Shown: in pieces, positions 1-7,417 of the stretch | Position numbering within the stretch: the stretch's first letter is position 1 | Layout: each line of letters starts with the position of its first letter | Source of the DNA: Novosphingobium sp. Chol11 | GTDB taxonomy: Bacteria > Pseudomonadota > Alphaproteobacteria > Sphingomonadales > Sphingomonadaceae | Direction of reading: 5' to 3' | DNA length: 32,032 bases | Assembly (NCBI GenBank): GCA_945906005.1 | Contig: CAMDQY010000004.1 | Location: 1 to 32,032, forward strand | The notes under the pieces: generated by a model | Databases searched by the model: none | The model's input: only the letters and a program-made list of their open reading frames with translations | What the model was told of the DNA's origin: nothing | Made by a program: the position numbers and the translations under genes

Positions 1-471
1 GAGCGCGCGGCGTCGGTCGCCCGCATCGGGCCAGCGCGCTCGCAGCGCCTCGCGCGCAGCGAACAACGCCGTCGCCAGACGCCCCAGCCCTTGCGGCAGC
101 AGCGCCTCAAGCCGCAGTCGCAGCGCCTTGGCAAGGCCCGCCGAAGCCCCGCCCGTCCCAACCGCGACCAGCACTGGAGAGCGATCGAGCACCGATGGGA
201 CGACAAAATCGCAAAGCTCGGGCTGGTCGGTCACGTTGACCAGCAGACCGGCGCAGCGCAGACGAATGGCGTCGCCCGCGGCGGCATCGGGGTTGTCATG
301 CGCGACAAAGGCCAGCCGCGCGCCCTGATCGATCCCTTGCTGAATGTCATCGACGATCATGCCGCCCGCGCGTTCGACCAGTCGCCGTTTCGCCTCGGCC
401 GCCTCGCCGCTACCCAGCACCACCACCGGTTGCCCGGAAATGCGATGGAACAGGGGCAGCGTCTCGATCAC
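1..471 (-). CDS. cysG: Precorrin-2 dehydrogenase / sirohydrochlorin ferrochelatase, CysG N-terminal type (partial)
   Basis: This is siroheme biosynthesis: NAD-dependent oxidation of precorrin-2 to sirohydrochlorin, then iron insertion. Translating the minus strand from GTG at 471 gives 157 codons with no stop before the window edge, so the C-terminal end is missing. Residues 17-27 (VVVLGSGEAAE) form the dinucleotide-binding loop. Residues 79-93 (NVTDQPELCDFVVPS) match the family's NV-x-D...F-x-P block, with D82 at the conserved catalytic Asp. DRSPVLVAVGTGG (97-109) and SAGLAK follow, as in CysG/Met8p. The start lies 6 bases after the lysA stop and has no clear Shine-Dalgarno, so it is probably translated by coupling. 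Whether a methyltransferase domain follows cannot be seen. In related genomes this gene often precedes sulfite-reduction genes, which would lie left of the window. Confidence 0.82.
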   Translation of the reverse strand, partial: MIETLPLFHRISGQPVVVLGSGEAAEAKRRLVERAGGMIVDDIQQGIDQGARLAFVAHDNPDAAAGDAIRLRCAGLLVNVTDQPELCDFVVPSVLDRSPVLVAVGTGGASAGLAKALRLRLEALLPQGLGRLATALFAAREALRARWPDAGDRRRAL

Positions 472-477
472 CGCGCG

Positions 478-1737
478 CTAGTCCAGCCAGTCCGGCACGG
501 TCTCGGCGGCAAGAATCGTGGCAGGCTCGATCCGGTTCGCGACGATCGCCCAGCGCGTTCCGTCGACCATTACTTCGGGCACCAACGGGCGGCTGTTGTA
601 GGTGTTGGCCATGGTCGCGCCGTAAGCCCCGGCGGTGCGGAACACCGCAAGATCGCCCGCCGCGACCGCATCGATATCGCGGCCCATGGCGAACGTGTCG
701 GAACTTTCGCAGATCGGGCCGGCAATGTTGGCGGTCATGCGGTCGCCGCTTGGTTCGACCGCAGCGAAATCGTGCCAGGCATCGTACATCGCGGGACGCG
801 CCAGATCGTTCATCGCCGCATCGACGATCACGAAGGGAGAGGAAGCGCCCGGCTTCACCCGGATCACCCGGGTCAGCAGCACGCCGGTGTTGCCCGCGAT
901 CACCCGTCCCGGCTCGAACATGATCGTCGCGTCCCAATCGCGGGTTACGTCGGCAACCATTGCGCCATAGGCGGCTGGATCGGGCAGCACTTCACCGGCG
1001 CGATAGGGCACGCCAAGGCCGCCGCCGAGATCCATGTGCGTGACGGTAAATCCTTGTCCCCGCAAATCCCGCATCAAGCCGCCCATTTTGACAAAGGCCT
1101 GCCGCGAAGGTTCGAGATCGGTAATCTGGCTGCCGATGTGAACCGCCAGCCCGCGCATTTCGAGGTTTTCCAGGCTGCTCAGCCGTGCATAGATTCCCGC
1201 CGCCCTGTCATAAGCGACGCCGAATTTGTTCTCGGCCTTGCCGGTTGAAATCTTGGCATGGGTGCCCGCATCGACATCGGGATTGACCCGCAGCGTGCAT
1301 ACCGCGCGCTTGCCCTTGACGGCAGCGATCGCGGCAAGTTCGACGCCCTCTTCCTCGCTCTCGAGGTTGAACTGGCCCAGACCCGCTTCGAGCGCGCGGG
1401 CCATTTCGGCGGCATCCTTGCCGACCCCAGAAAACACGACATCGGCTGGCGGCATCCCCGCCGCCAGCGCGCGTTCCAGCTCGCCTCCCGAAACGATGTC
1501 GGCGCCGTATCCCTCCGCCGCCAGCACCTTGAGAACGGCAAGGTTGGGATTGGCCTTCATAGCATAGGCTAGGTGGACCTTGGGCAGCACGGACAGCGCC
1601 TCGCGGAACACCTGGGCATGGCGTTCGAGCGTGGCGCGCGAATAGACATAGACCGGCGTGCCTACCGCTTCGGCAATTGCCGAAAGCGGCACCTGCTCGG
1701 CATGAAGCACGCCGTTCTGATACGAAAAATGGTCCAT
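478..1737 (-). CDS. lysA: Diaminopimelate decarboxylase
   Basis: PLP-dependent decarboxylation of meso-diaminopimelate to L-lysine, the last step of lysine synthesis, in the cytosol. The 419-residue length is normal for LysA. Residues 57-65 (LAYAMKANP) carry the PLP lysine K61. Further family motifs are SGGELERAL, HIGSQ, DLGGGLGVPY, EPGR, the active-site Cys segment PICESSD, and the C-terminal YGATMANTYNSRP that contacts substrate and PLP. I chose ATG 1737 because the protein then begins at the family's usual N-terminus and AAGGA lies just upstream, inside the end of the lipoprotein gene. It is the third gene of an argH-lipoprotein-lysA-cysG run. A longer upstream reading frame exists but only reads through the lipoprotein gene in another frame. 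Confidence 0.97.
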   Translation of the reverse strand: MDHFSYQNGVLHAEQVPLSAIAEAVGTPVYVYSRATLERHAQVFREALSVLPKVHLAYAMKANPNLAVLKVLAAEGYGADIVSGGELERALAAGMPPADVVFSGVGKDAAEMARALEAGLGQFNLESEEEGVELAAIAAVKGKRAVCTLRVNPDVDAGTHAKISTGKAENKFGVAYDRAAGIYARLSSLENLEMRGLAVHIGSQITDLEPSRQAFVKMGGLMRDLRGQGFTVTHMDLGGGLGVPYRAGEVLPDPAAYGAMVADVTRDWDATIMFEPGRVIAGNTGVLLTRVIRVKPGASSPFVIVDAAMNDLARPAMYDAWHDFAAVEPSGDRMTANIAGPICESSDTFAMGRDIDAVAAGDLAVFRTAGAYGATMANTYNSRPLVPEVMVDGTRWAIVANRIEPATILAAETVPDWLD

Positions 1738-1738
1738 C

Positions 1739-1984
1739 TTATTCCTTGGGCGGCAGATCGAACGCGTCGTTGGCCCGCTCTTCGGAGCGGCGGCGTAACT
1801 CGACACTGCGTTCGGGCACGGCCTGCGGCGGTGCCACAAGCAGGGCATCTCCCTCGAGCGGCTCCTCGCGGCCATAGGGCGCGACCGGCAGGTTCTGGCC
1901 CTGCTTGGGTTCGAGCGCGGCCCGGTTGCCGCAAGCCGAAAGCGCCGCGTAGATGCCAAGCAGGAGGATTGCGGGTCGGATCAT
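1739..1984 (-). CDS. Small lipoprotein, LptM-like
   Basis: An 81-residue predicted lipoprotein. Residues 1-17 are a hydrophobic signal segment ending in the lipobox LSAC, with Cys18 as the lipidation site. After Cys-Gly comes a short charged, proline-rich tail ([10 protein letters not shown] onward). The same layout, a CG-x-K/R-x-x-L start and a position between argH and lysA, is shared with the small lipoproteins now called LptM, which assist LptD assembly at the outer membrane. Here the post-Cys motif is a loose match (CGNRAAL), so that assignment is inference. The start ATG overlaps the argH stop by 4 bases (ATGA), and the stop lies one base before lysA, so all three are translated from one message. 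Confidence 0.8.
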   Translation of the reverse strand: MIRPAILLLGIYAALSACGNRAALEPKQGQNLPVAPYGREEPLEGDALLVAPPQAVPERSVELRRRSEERANDAFDLPPKE

Positions 1985-3360
1985 ACTGGGTCCATCCCGA
2001 GTGCCTTCCGAGCGTCTGCCACGCGCGCGCGAACTTGATTGGGCGCGGTGCCGCCGTGGCTTGAGCGTGCAGCGACCGATGCCTCCACCGAAAGCGCGGA
2101 AAAGACTCGCTCGTCGATCCGCGCATCGATGGCCTTGAGCTCATCGAGTGGCAGCAGATCGAGCGCGATTCCGCGCGCCTCAGCCAGCTTTACCGCAGTG
2201 CCGGTGATGTGATGCGCCTCGCGGAACGGTATGTCAGCCTCGCGCACCAGCCAGTCGGCCAGATCGGTCGCGGTAGCATAGCCAAGCTCGGCCGCCTGCC
2301 GCATCCGCTCGGTCCGGAACGTGGCTTCCGCAACCATCCCGGTCATCGCCGCGATCGAGAGCGCGAGCAGCGATGCGGCCTCGAACACCGGCGGCTTGTC
2401 GTCCTGCATGTCCTTGGAATAGGCGAGCGGCAGGCCTTTCATCGTCACCATCAGCGACACCAGACAGCCAGTGATCCGCCCCGAATGGCCGCGCACCAGC
2501 TCGGCAGCGTCTGGGTTTTTCTTTTGCGGCATGATCGAGCTGCCGGTCGAGAGACCATCGGGGAGCGTGATCCAGCCGAAAGGCTGGCTCGCCCACAGTA
2601 CGAATTCCTCGGCCAGCCGCGAGAGATGCAGCACGCACTGCGCCGCCGCCGAGAGATAATCGAGCGCGAAATCGCGGTCAGAAACACCGTCGAGGCTGTT
2701 ATCGGTGGGCGCATCGAAGCCGAGCGCCGAGGCAGTCATTTCCCGGTCGATGGCAAAGCCCGTGCCTGCGAGCGCTGCCGATCCGAGCGGGCACCTGTTC
2801 AGCCGCACTCGCGCATCAGCGAGCCGCGAGCGGTCGCGAGCCGCCATCTCGTAATAGGCCATCAGGTGATGGCCCAGCGTTACCGGCTGCGCGGTCTGCA
2901 AATGGGTAAAGCCCGGCATGATCGACGCGGCGTGCTCGCCAGCGCGGATAACAAGCGCCTTTTGCAGCGCTTCGAGCCCGGCGTCGGCCTGATCGATGGC
3001 GTCGCGCACCCACAGTTTGAAATCAGTCGCCACCTGATCGTTGCGACTGCGCGCAGTGTGCAACCGCCCTGCAACCGGTCCGATCAGTTCGGCAAGCCGG
3101 CTTTCGGTGGTCATGTGAATGTCTTCGAGCGCCCAGTCCTCGGGAACGCCATTGGCTTCGAATTCGGCGGCCACCTTGTCCAACCCGGAGAGGATCGCCT
3201 TGGCATCTTCGCCCGAAACGATACTCTGCGCGCCGAGCATCGTAACATGCGCCTTGCTCGCGGCGATGTCCTGACGCCACAATGCCTTGTCGAACGGGAT
3301 CGAGGCATTTATCTCGCGCATGATCGCAGACGGTCCGCCATCGAACCGCCCGCCCCACAT
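1981..3360 (-). CDS. argH: Argininosuccinate lyase
   Basis: Last step of arginine synthesis: reversible cleavage of argininosuccinate into arginine and fumarate. The product is 459 residues, the usual ArgH length, and starts with the typical MWGGRF. The fumarase/aspartase superfamily signature [11 protein letters not shown] lies at about 273-283, with the mobile-loop Ser at 275. [10 protein letters not shown] (101-110) and [10 protein letters not shown] (150-159) complete the active site. ATG 3360 was chosen because MWGGRF is the conserved N-terminus; the 102 further codons open upstream overlap the divergent TlpA gene and match nothing in the family. The start codons of argH and the TlpA gene are only 19 bases apart, so at least one promoter must lie inside the neighbouring coding sequence. 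The 3' end overlaps the lipoprotein gene by 4 bases. Confidence 0.97.
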   Translation of the reverse strand: MWGGRFDGGPSAIMREINASIPFDKALWRQDIAASKAHVTMLGAQSIVSGEDAKAILSGLDKVAAEFEANGVPEDWALEDIHMTTESRLAELIGPVAGRLHTARSRNDQVATDFKLWVRDAIDQADAGLEALQKALVIRAGEHAASIMPGFTHLQTAQPVTLGHHLMAYYEMAARDRSRLADARVRLNRCPLGSAALAGTGFAIDREMTASALGFDAPTDNSLDGVSDRDFALDYLSAAAQCVLHLSRLAEEFVLWASQPFGWITLPDGLSTGSSIMPQKKNPDAAELVRGHSGRITGCLVSLMVTMKGLPLAYSKDMQDDKPPVFEAASLLALSIAAMTGMVAEATFRTERMRQAAELGYATATDLADWLVREADIPFREAHHITGTAVKLAEARGIALDLLPLDELKAIDARIDERVFSALSVEASVAARSSHGGTAPNQVRARVADARKALGMDPV

Positions 3361-3379
3361 CGAGTTGGAGCCTGCACTC

Positions 3380-3958
3380 TTGGTTTGGTCGCCGTCGTTC
3401 AAATCGCTTATCCTGGCCTGCGCGCTGTTAGCAGGCGGCTGCGATAGGCAAAGCGGCGCGCCTTCGCAACCGGAGGCTGAGGCTGGTGCCAGGGTACCCG
3501 CCAGCAAGCTCGATCGCAGCCATGCCGGAAAATCCTTGCCAGATGTGACTGTACGCGATCCCGATGAAGAAGAATTGGCGCTCGACAGCCTTAAGGGCCA
3601 GCCGGTGCTGATCAACCTATGGGCGACGTGGTGCGCACCATGTGTGAAGGAATTGCCGACCCTCAATGCTATTGCAAACCGCGCCGATGTCGGAGTTCAG
3701 GTGGTCACGGTATCGCAGGACATGGGCGATGCCACGGCTGTGCAGCAATTCCTCGACCGGCGCGGCCTCGCCCAGCTTCCCGCGTGGATCGACGCCGAGG
3801 GCACGCTGCCCACGCATTATGGTGCCCAGGCCTTGCCAATGTCGGTCCTCTACGATGCCTCGGGCCGCGAAGTGTGGCGCTATATTGGCGACCGTGACTG
3901 GGCCGACGAGGAAAGCCTCAAGCTACTCGGCGAAGCTCCGGTCGTGCCGCAAAGCTGA
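3380..3958 (+). CDS. TlpA-like thiol-disulfide oxidoreductase, membrane-anchored
   Basis: A thioredoxin-fold redox protein of the TlpA/ResA family, expected in the periplasm. An N-terminal hydrophobic stretch (about residues 8-20) ends in AGGC (Cys21), a weak lipobox, so it is either lipid-anchored or secreted. The thioredoxin motif WCAPC is at 84-88 within [12 protein letters not shown], and the cis-Pro region is [10 protein letters not shown] chose TTG 3380 because GGAG at 3367-3370 sits 9 bases upstream and the signal sequence then starts cleanly. A longer frame from 3287 would lie inside argH. It is divergent from argH, an order common in alphaproteobacteria. The stop overlaps the next ATG by one base (TGATG), so it is probably cotranscribed with the GST-like gene. 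Confidence 0.88.
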   Translation: MVWSPSFKSLILACALLAGGCDRQSGAPSQPEAEAGARVPASKLDRSHAGKSLPDVTVRDPDEEELALDSLKGQPVLINLWATWCAPCVKELPTLNAIANRADVGVQVVTVSQDMGDATAVQQFLDRRGLAQLPAWIDAEGTLPTHYGAQALPMSVLYDASGREVWRYIGDRDWADEESLKLLGEAPVVPQS

Positions 3959-4704
3959 TGGCACCTCCGGTGCTGGAACTCTACGTGTGCATGACGCCCA
4001 ACACGCTGAAGGCGATGTTCATGCTGGGCGAGCTCGATCTGCCGTTCGAGGTGAAGCATGTGCGCGTCTATCGCGGCGAGCAATTTGCCGAAGGATTCGA
4101 CAGGCTTCATCCCTATCGCAAGCTGCCCGTGCTGGTCGATGCGCAGGGGCCGGAAGGCGCGCCGTTCACGGTGTTCGAATCGGGTGCGATCCTTGTCTAC
4201 CTCGCCGAGAAATACGGGAAGCTACTCGGCAAAGGTGCCGCGGAGCGCAGCACAGTGATGCAATGGCTGATGCTGCAGATGAGCAGCGTCGGGCCATCGT
4301 TTGGCAACGCCTCGCACTTCACCGCGGCAAGCGGTCAGTCTGAAACCTATTCGCGCAGGCGCTTCGTCACGCAGGCCGCCCGGCTTTGCGCGCTCTACGA
4401 CGAACGACTCAGCGCGGAACGCTACCTTGCGGGCGATGCCTTCTCGATTGCCGATGTTGCGACGTTCCCGTGGCTGTGGCGGCATCCGGGCATGGTCCGC
4501 ATCGACACGAGCCGGTTTGACGGGCTCAACCGCTGGCTGCGCGAGGTGGAGCAACGCCCCGGCCTTACCCGAGCGCAGGCGCGCTACAAGACGCTGGTGG
4601 AGGCTGACCGCGCGGACCTGACAGCGATCGATCCCGACCTGATGGACCGGATCATGGGCCGTGGCAGATGGTGGCTTGCCGACGAGTCAGGGGGAGGCCA
4701 GTGA
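3958..4704 (+). CDS. Glutathione S-transferase family protein
   Basis: A 248-residue protein with an N-terminal thioredoxin-like GST domain (about 5-90) and an all-helical C-terminal domain (about 100-215). TPNTLKAMFML at 13-23 is the start of helix 1, where GSTs bind glutathione. HPYRKLPVLVD is the cis-Pro segment, and FESGAILVYLAEKYG contains the conserved Glu-Ser pair that contacts the gamma-glutamyl group. The layout resembles the Ure2p/YghU/Nu-class group. The start is set by a 1-base overlap with the upstream TlpA stop. The 3' end overlaps the next gene by 4 bases (GTGA). The substrate is not predictable; redox partnership with the upstream thioredoxin is only suggested by linkage. Confidence 0.9.
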   Translation: MAPPVLELYVCMTPNTLKAMFMLGELDLPFEVKHVRVYRGEQFAEGFDRLHPYRKLPVLVDAQGPEGAPFTVFESGAILVYLAEKYGKLLGKGAAERSTVMQWLMLQMSSVGPSFGNASHFTAASGQSETYSRRRFVTQAARLCALYDERLSAERYLAGDAFSIADVATFPWLWRHPGMVRIDTSRFDGLNRWLREVEQRPGLTRAQARYKTLVEADRADLTAIDPDLMDRIMGRGRWWLADESGGGQ

Positions 4705-5597
4705 CAGACCTCATCTGCAGCTACTACACGCTGGCCGGCGTCTCCCCCGCTGCCGGAGGATACAGCCCGCGTCCCTTTGCCGAGCGCGTCGAAGCCTGCG
4801 CCCGCGCCGGCTACAAGGGCATCGGCCTGCATGTGCGCGACTATCGCGCCCTGCGCGATAAGGGGCACAGCGACGCCCAGCTGCGTGACATGCTCGAAGC
4901 CAACGGCATGGTGAATGTCGAGGTGGAGTTCCTGCTCAACTGGTTCGCCGACGGCGCGGCGGGTGAGCAGTCGCGCCGTGACGAGGATACGCTTTACCAC
5001 ATGGCGAATACCTTCGGGGCGCGGGTAATGTTCCTTGGCGGCGACATGGCCGAAGGCAACGAGATGCCGTTCGAGGACCTGACCCGGCGGTTTTCTGCAG
5101 TTGCCGAACGCGCCGCGAGCGCCGGGGTACGGCTTGGGGTCGAACCTTGCGCCTGGACCAATGTGGGCGATCTCGACGACGCGCTGCGGCTGGTGCGCGA
5201 TTGCGGGGCAAGCAATGCCGGGCTGTTCCTCGATGTCTGGCACCTTTCGCGCCGAGGCCTCGATTACGAACGCCTGCGCAGCCTCGATCCGGGACTTATC
5301 TTTGGCGTGCAACTCGATGACGTAGCGCCTGTGGTGCAGGGAACGCTGGCCGAGGATTGCCTTAACAATCGGCTGCTGCCGGGACAAGGCGTCGCCGATA
5401 CGGCCCGCTTCGTCCAGACGTTGCTCGAAATCGGCGTCACCTGTCCGTTCAGCGTCGAGATCATCTCCGATGCACAGCGCGCCCTGCCTGTGGCCGAGGG
5501 CGCCAGCGTGAGTTTCGACACCGCGAGCGCAGTGGTCGATGAGGCAGCGGGCAAGGCTGAGTATCGGGATGGGAATGCGAGGACTGGTGGGCGGTAA
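4701..5597 (+). CDS. Sugar phosphate isomerase/epimerase-like TIM-barrel protein
   Basis: A 298-residue member of the xylose-isomerase-like / AP endonuclease family 2 TIM-barrel superfamily. Seen in order are a GYKGIGLHV beta-strand near the N-terminus, VEVEFLLNW, the strand VRLGVEPCAW (metal-ligand Glu region), NAGLFLDVWHL (Asp-Trp-His, the usual fifth-strand metal and substrate site) and a late CPFSVEIISD strand with Glu. These are the expected ligand positions of divalent-metal isomerases and epimerases. GTG 4701 was chosen because it overlaps the GST stop (GTGA) and has GGGGGAGG at 4691-4698 just upstream. The substrate is unknown. It is the last gene of this rightward operon and is followed directly by degenerate sequence. 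Confidence 0.85.
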   Translation: MTDLICSYYTLAGVSPAAGGYSPRPFAERVEACARAGYKGIGLHVRDYRALRDKGHSDAQLRDMLEANGMVNVEVEFLLNWFADGAAGEQSRRDEDTLYHMANTFGARVMFLGGDMAEGNEMPFEDLTRRFSAVAERAASAGVRLGVEPCAWTNVGDLDDALRLVRDCGASNAGLFLDVWHLSRRGLDYERLRSLDPGLIFGVQLDDVAPVVQGTLAEDCLNNRLLPGQGVADTARFVQTLLEIGVTCPFSVEIISDAQRALPVAEGASVSFDTASAVVDEAAGKAEYRDGNARTGGR

Positions 5598-5629
5598 CGG
5601 GCTCACAATGGTGAACAAAAACCACAGAT

Positions 5630-5934
5630 TTTAGCCTCCGCGCGAGATCGTTTGCGGTCCCGGCCGGAATGATGCCGAGCGGAAGTCCGCTTTCCATCAC
5701 TGCCGGGGCGGCAGATGAGATCGATCCATCCCCGCCGCAAACAACTATCACATCAGAGGAACCCTGAAGCCGCGTGATGTCCCTGGCGATTTCGGGAAGG
5801 TTCTCGAAAGGCTCGACGCTGACAGCGAAACCTCCGGCTTCCAAACGCTCGCGCACCGGCTCGAGAGCGCTACCGCCCTGCCGCGCCTTCGCGTTGTGGA
5901 GGAGCAGGACGCGCTTGCTGTGTTGCGAGGGCAT
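5630..5934 (-). pseudogene. Diacylglycerol kinase-like gene, truncated (5' third only)
   Basis: The minus strand from ATG 5934 encodes about 100 residues typical of the diacylglycerol/lipid kinase catalytic domain start: VLLLHNAKARQG (9-20), the nucleotide-binding VVCGGDGSISSA (64-75) and GIIPAGTANDLARR (87-100). Family members are about 300 residues long. Here homology stops near base 5630; the frame continues only as basic, unrelated residues antisense to the isomerase gene and ends at 5461. The substrate-binding C-terminal two thirds are missing, so this is a deletion remnant. It marks the left edge of a scar of broken genes. Confidence 0.75.
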
Positions 5935-5981
5935 CAGACAAGTCGATCGGGTTGAATAGCTGGCATAGGACGACCGCGTTG

Positions 5982-6593
5982 ATGCTCGATGTGTTCGAAT
6001 TCCGCGCGCGTGAGGGTGATGACGGATATCGGATCGAGGGCATGATGTGGACCGGCGGCGACATCGACCGTGCGGTCATCGCCCTCGATGCCGAAGGCGC
6101 GTTTGGCGAAGCGGCGGAAAGCATCAAGATCGACGGCTACTGGAGCCATGCAATCAACCCGTGGTTCAACCTGCAGCTTGGAGCGCGTCATGACCTGCGC
6201 CCCGATCCCGAACGCACCTACGCGCTGGTCGGCCTTCAGGGTGTGCTGCCCTACTGGATTGAGGGCGAAGGCCAGCTTTTCGTTTCAAACAAAGGCGATG
6301 TGCATTTGTCCGCCACGGCCTCGCACGACCTACGCGTGACGCAGCGGTTAGTCGTGGAGCCGAAAGTCGAACTCGACGTGGCCTTGCAGGACGTGCCCGA
6401 GCTTGGCATTGGCGCGGGCTTCGACAAGGTCAAACTGTCGGCCCGCGCGCGATATGCATTGGCCCGGAACTTCGCGCCTTACATCGGAATTTCATGGGAA
6501 CGAAAGCTGGGCGGCAGCGCCGATTTCGCCCGGCTTGCGGGTGAGAAATCGTCGGTCGTCTCATTGCTTGTCGGCTTGCGCGCGTGGTTCTGA
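5982..6593 (+). pseudogene. copB: Copper resistance protein B (copB), N-terminally truncated
   Basis: The frame 5982-6593 encodes the C-terminal outer-membrane beta-barrel part of CopB. Landmarks are DVFEFRAREGDDGY, the GGDIDRAV strand, NLQLGARHDLRPDPERTY, the strong signature DVPELGIGAGF, and the C-terminal ISWERKLGGSADFAR ending in LRAWF with a terminal Phe, as barrel proteins have. Full-length CopB is longer, with a signal peptide and a Met/His-rich copper-binding region; those are absent, since the matching part begins at about 5985. A TTG at 5952 could open the frame, but the upstream codons look unrelated and no export signal exists, so a functional product is unlikely. It sits between a broken kinase gene and a broken signal peptide. 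Confidence 0.8.
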
Positions 6594-6594
6594 A

Positions 6595-6657
6595 ATGTCG
6601 AAGTTCTGGTTTTCGACCCTTGCCGTCCTTTTACTGACCTGTGGCGAAGCGCAGGCG
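6595..6657 (+). pseudogene. Orphan signal-peptide fragment of a gene downstream of copB
   Basis: ATG 6595, one base after the copB stop, begins a typical signal peptide of about 21 residues: basic start, hydrophobic core FSTLAVLLLT, then GEAQA as a likely cleavage site. At about 6658 the reading frame passes into the antisense of an IS3-family OrfB start, so the mature protein is lost. What followed cannot be determined; an exported copper-related protein is plausible from the copB linkage only. Confidence 0.5.
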
Positions 6658-7196
6658 GTGGGACTGCTCGACGATCCTGATGATCTCGAGCTTCTCGGAT
6701 CCAGGATACCTCATTCTTGGTCGCCCCCATCCGCGATCATGCTTTTTTAAGCAGGCGGTTCTCGAGGGTCAGGTCGGCAACGCACTCCTTCAGGGCGCTG
6801 GCCTCGCGGCGCAGATCCCTCACTTCGTCGGTCGTGGCTGCGCGGGCGGTATCCCCCGCCAAACGGCGCTTACCGGCTTCCATGAACTCCTTCGACCAGG
6901 TGTAATACAGGCTCTGGGCGATGCCTTCCTTGCGGCACAGCTCGGCAATGCTGTCCTCGCCGCGCAGGCCATCGAGCACGATCCGGATCCTGTCTTCCGC
7001 CGAGAAGTGCCGCCGGGTCGCCCGGCGAATGTCCTTCACCGCAGCTTCCGCAGGGCGCTTGGCTGGCGATTTTGATTTGGAGACTCTTTCAGGTAGCTTT
7101 GATGACGGTTTGGTGGCGTGAGGCCGCCTGAGAAAGTTGGGTCGGCCGAACAGGTTTGTCATGCGTCAATCATCGGATAATTCACAGGAAATAACA
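6658..7196 (-). mobile_element. IS3-family insertion sequence, incomplete
   Basis: On the minus strand an OrfA (7162-6737) is followed by the beginning of OrfB, ATG at about 6712, reading MRYPGSEKLEIIRIVEQSH. OrfB homology stops at about 6658, where an unrelated signal peptide joins. The DDE integrase domain of OrfB and one terminal repeat are therefore missing. The other end lies upstream of OrfA, near TGTTATTTCC on the minus strand around 7194-7196; its exact boundary is uncertain and no target duplication can be paired. The element cannot move on its own. Confidence 0.7.
6737..7162 (-). CDS. IS3-family transposase OrfA
   Basis: A 141-residue helix-turn-helix DNA-binding subunit of an IS3-family transposase. 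RRHFSAEDRIRIVLDGLRG (about 49-67) and SIAELCRKEGIAQSLYY form the Transposase_8-type HTH. The C-terminal RREASALKECVADLTLENRLLKK is the leucine-zipper/coiled-coil part used for multimerisation. The gene ends LLKKA-stop at a run of six A followed by GC (minus strand, plus coordinates 6748-6741), the usual place for a programmed frameshift. One extra A would extend the protein by about ten residues to a stop that overlaps the OrfB ATG. The full OrfB is lost, so the product is probably a non-functional leftover. Confidence 0.8.
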   Translation of the reverse strand: MTNLFGRPNFLRRPHATKPSSKLPERVSKSKSPAKRPAEAAVKDIRRATRRHFSAEDRIRIVLDGLRGEDSIAELCRKEGIAQSLYYTWSKEFMEAGKRRLAGDTARAATTDEVRDLRREASALKECVADLTLENRLLKKA

Positions 7197-7230
7197 ACAT
7201 CTTATGAAATAATCGGACGGCTGGCTGGCG

Positions 7231-7345
7231 ACGTCGGAATATTGCACAGCGACCCGTCACACGGCCGACAATGGCCATATCTGCTTCGAACGCGGAACCA
7301 CGCAGCTGAGCGGCAAGGCCGAGCGCTCTCACCGCCCTGACCTGC
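7231..7345 (+). pseudogene. Decayed IS481-type transposase catalytic-domain fragment
   Basis: In the frame of base 7261 the translation reads TADNGH, then a short degenerate stretch, then QLSGKAERSHRPDLQQYL. DDE integrases of the IS481 group have a TDNGH motif (second catalytic Asp), about 35 residues, then NGKVERSHR (catalytic Glu) and D-x-x-EFY. Here the two motifs are only about 20 residues apart, so an internal deletion is likely. There is no start codon and no flanking domain. It lies between the IS3 remnant and the TonB receptor's 3' end. Recognition rests on two short motifs, so confidence is moderate. Confidence 0.5.
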
Positions 7346-7417
7346 AGCAATACTTGCCAGCCTCTATCCCGAAAGGACTAAGAGCACTTACTCGCAGTGC
7401 CCTTCGATCCCGATCGA

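Noticed and set aside
91-1248. Long plus-strand open frame of 385 codons across the cysG/lysA region
   Set aside because: It is antisense to two clearly recognised genes, is rich in Arg/His as expected for a shadow frame in GC-rich DNA, and matches no family.
2209-3447. 412-codon plus-strand open frame over argH
   Set aside because: Antisense shadow of argH, with low-complexity Arg-rich composition and no ribosome site.
5461-5629. Continuation of the diacylglycerol kinase frame to a stop at 5461
   Set aside because: Residues after about 101 are basic and unrelated to the family and lie antisense to the isomerase gene, so they are read-through past a deletion point.
7384-7400. GCACT-7-AGTGC hairpin just after the TonB receptor stop
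   Set aside because: Short stem and no T-run on the minus strand, so it is not a convincing terminator.
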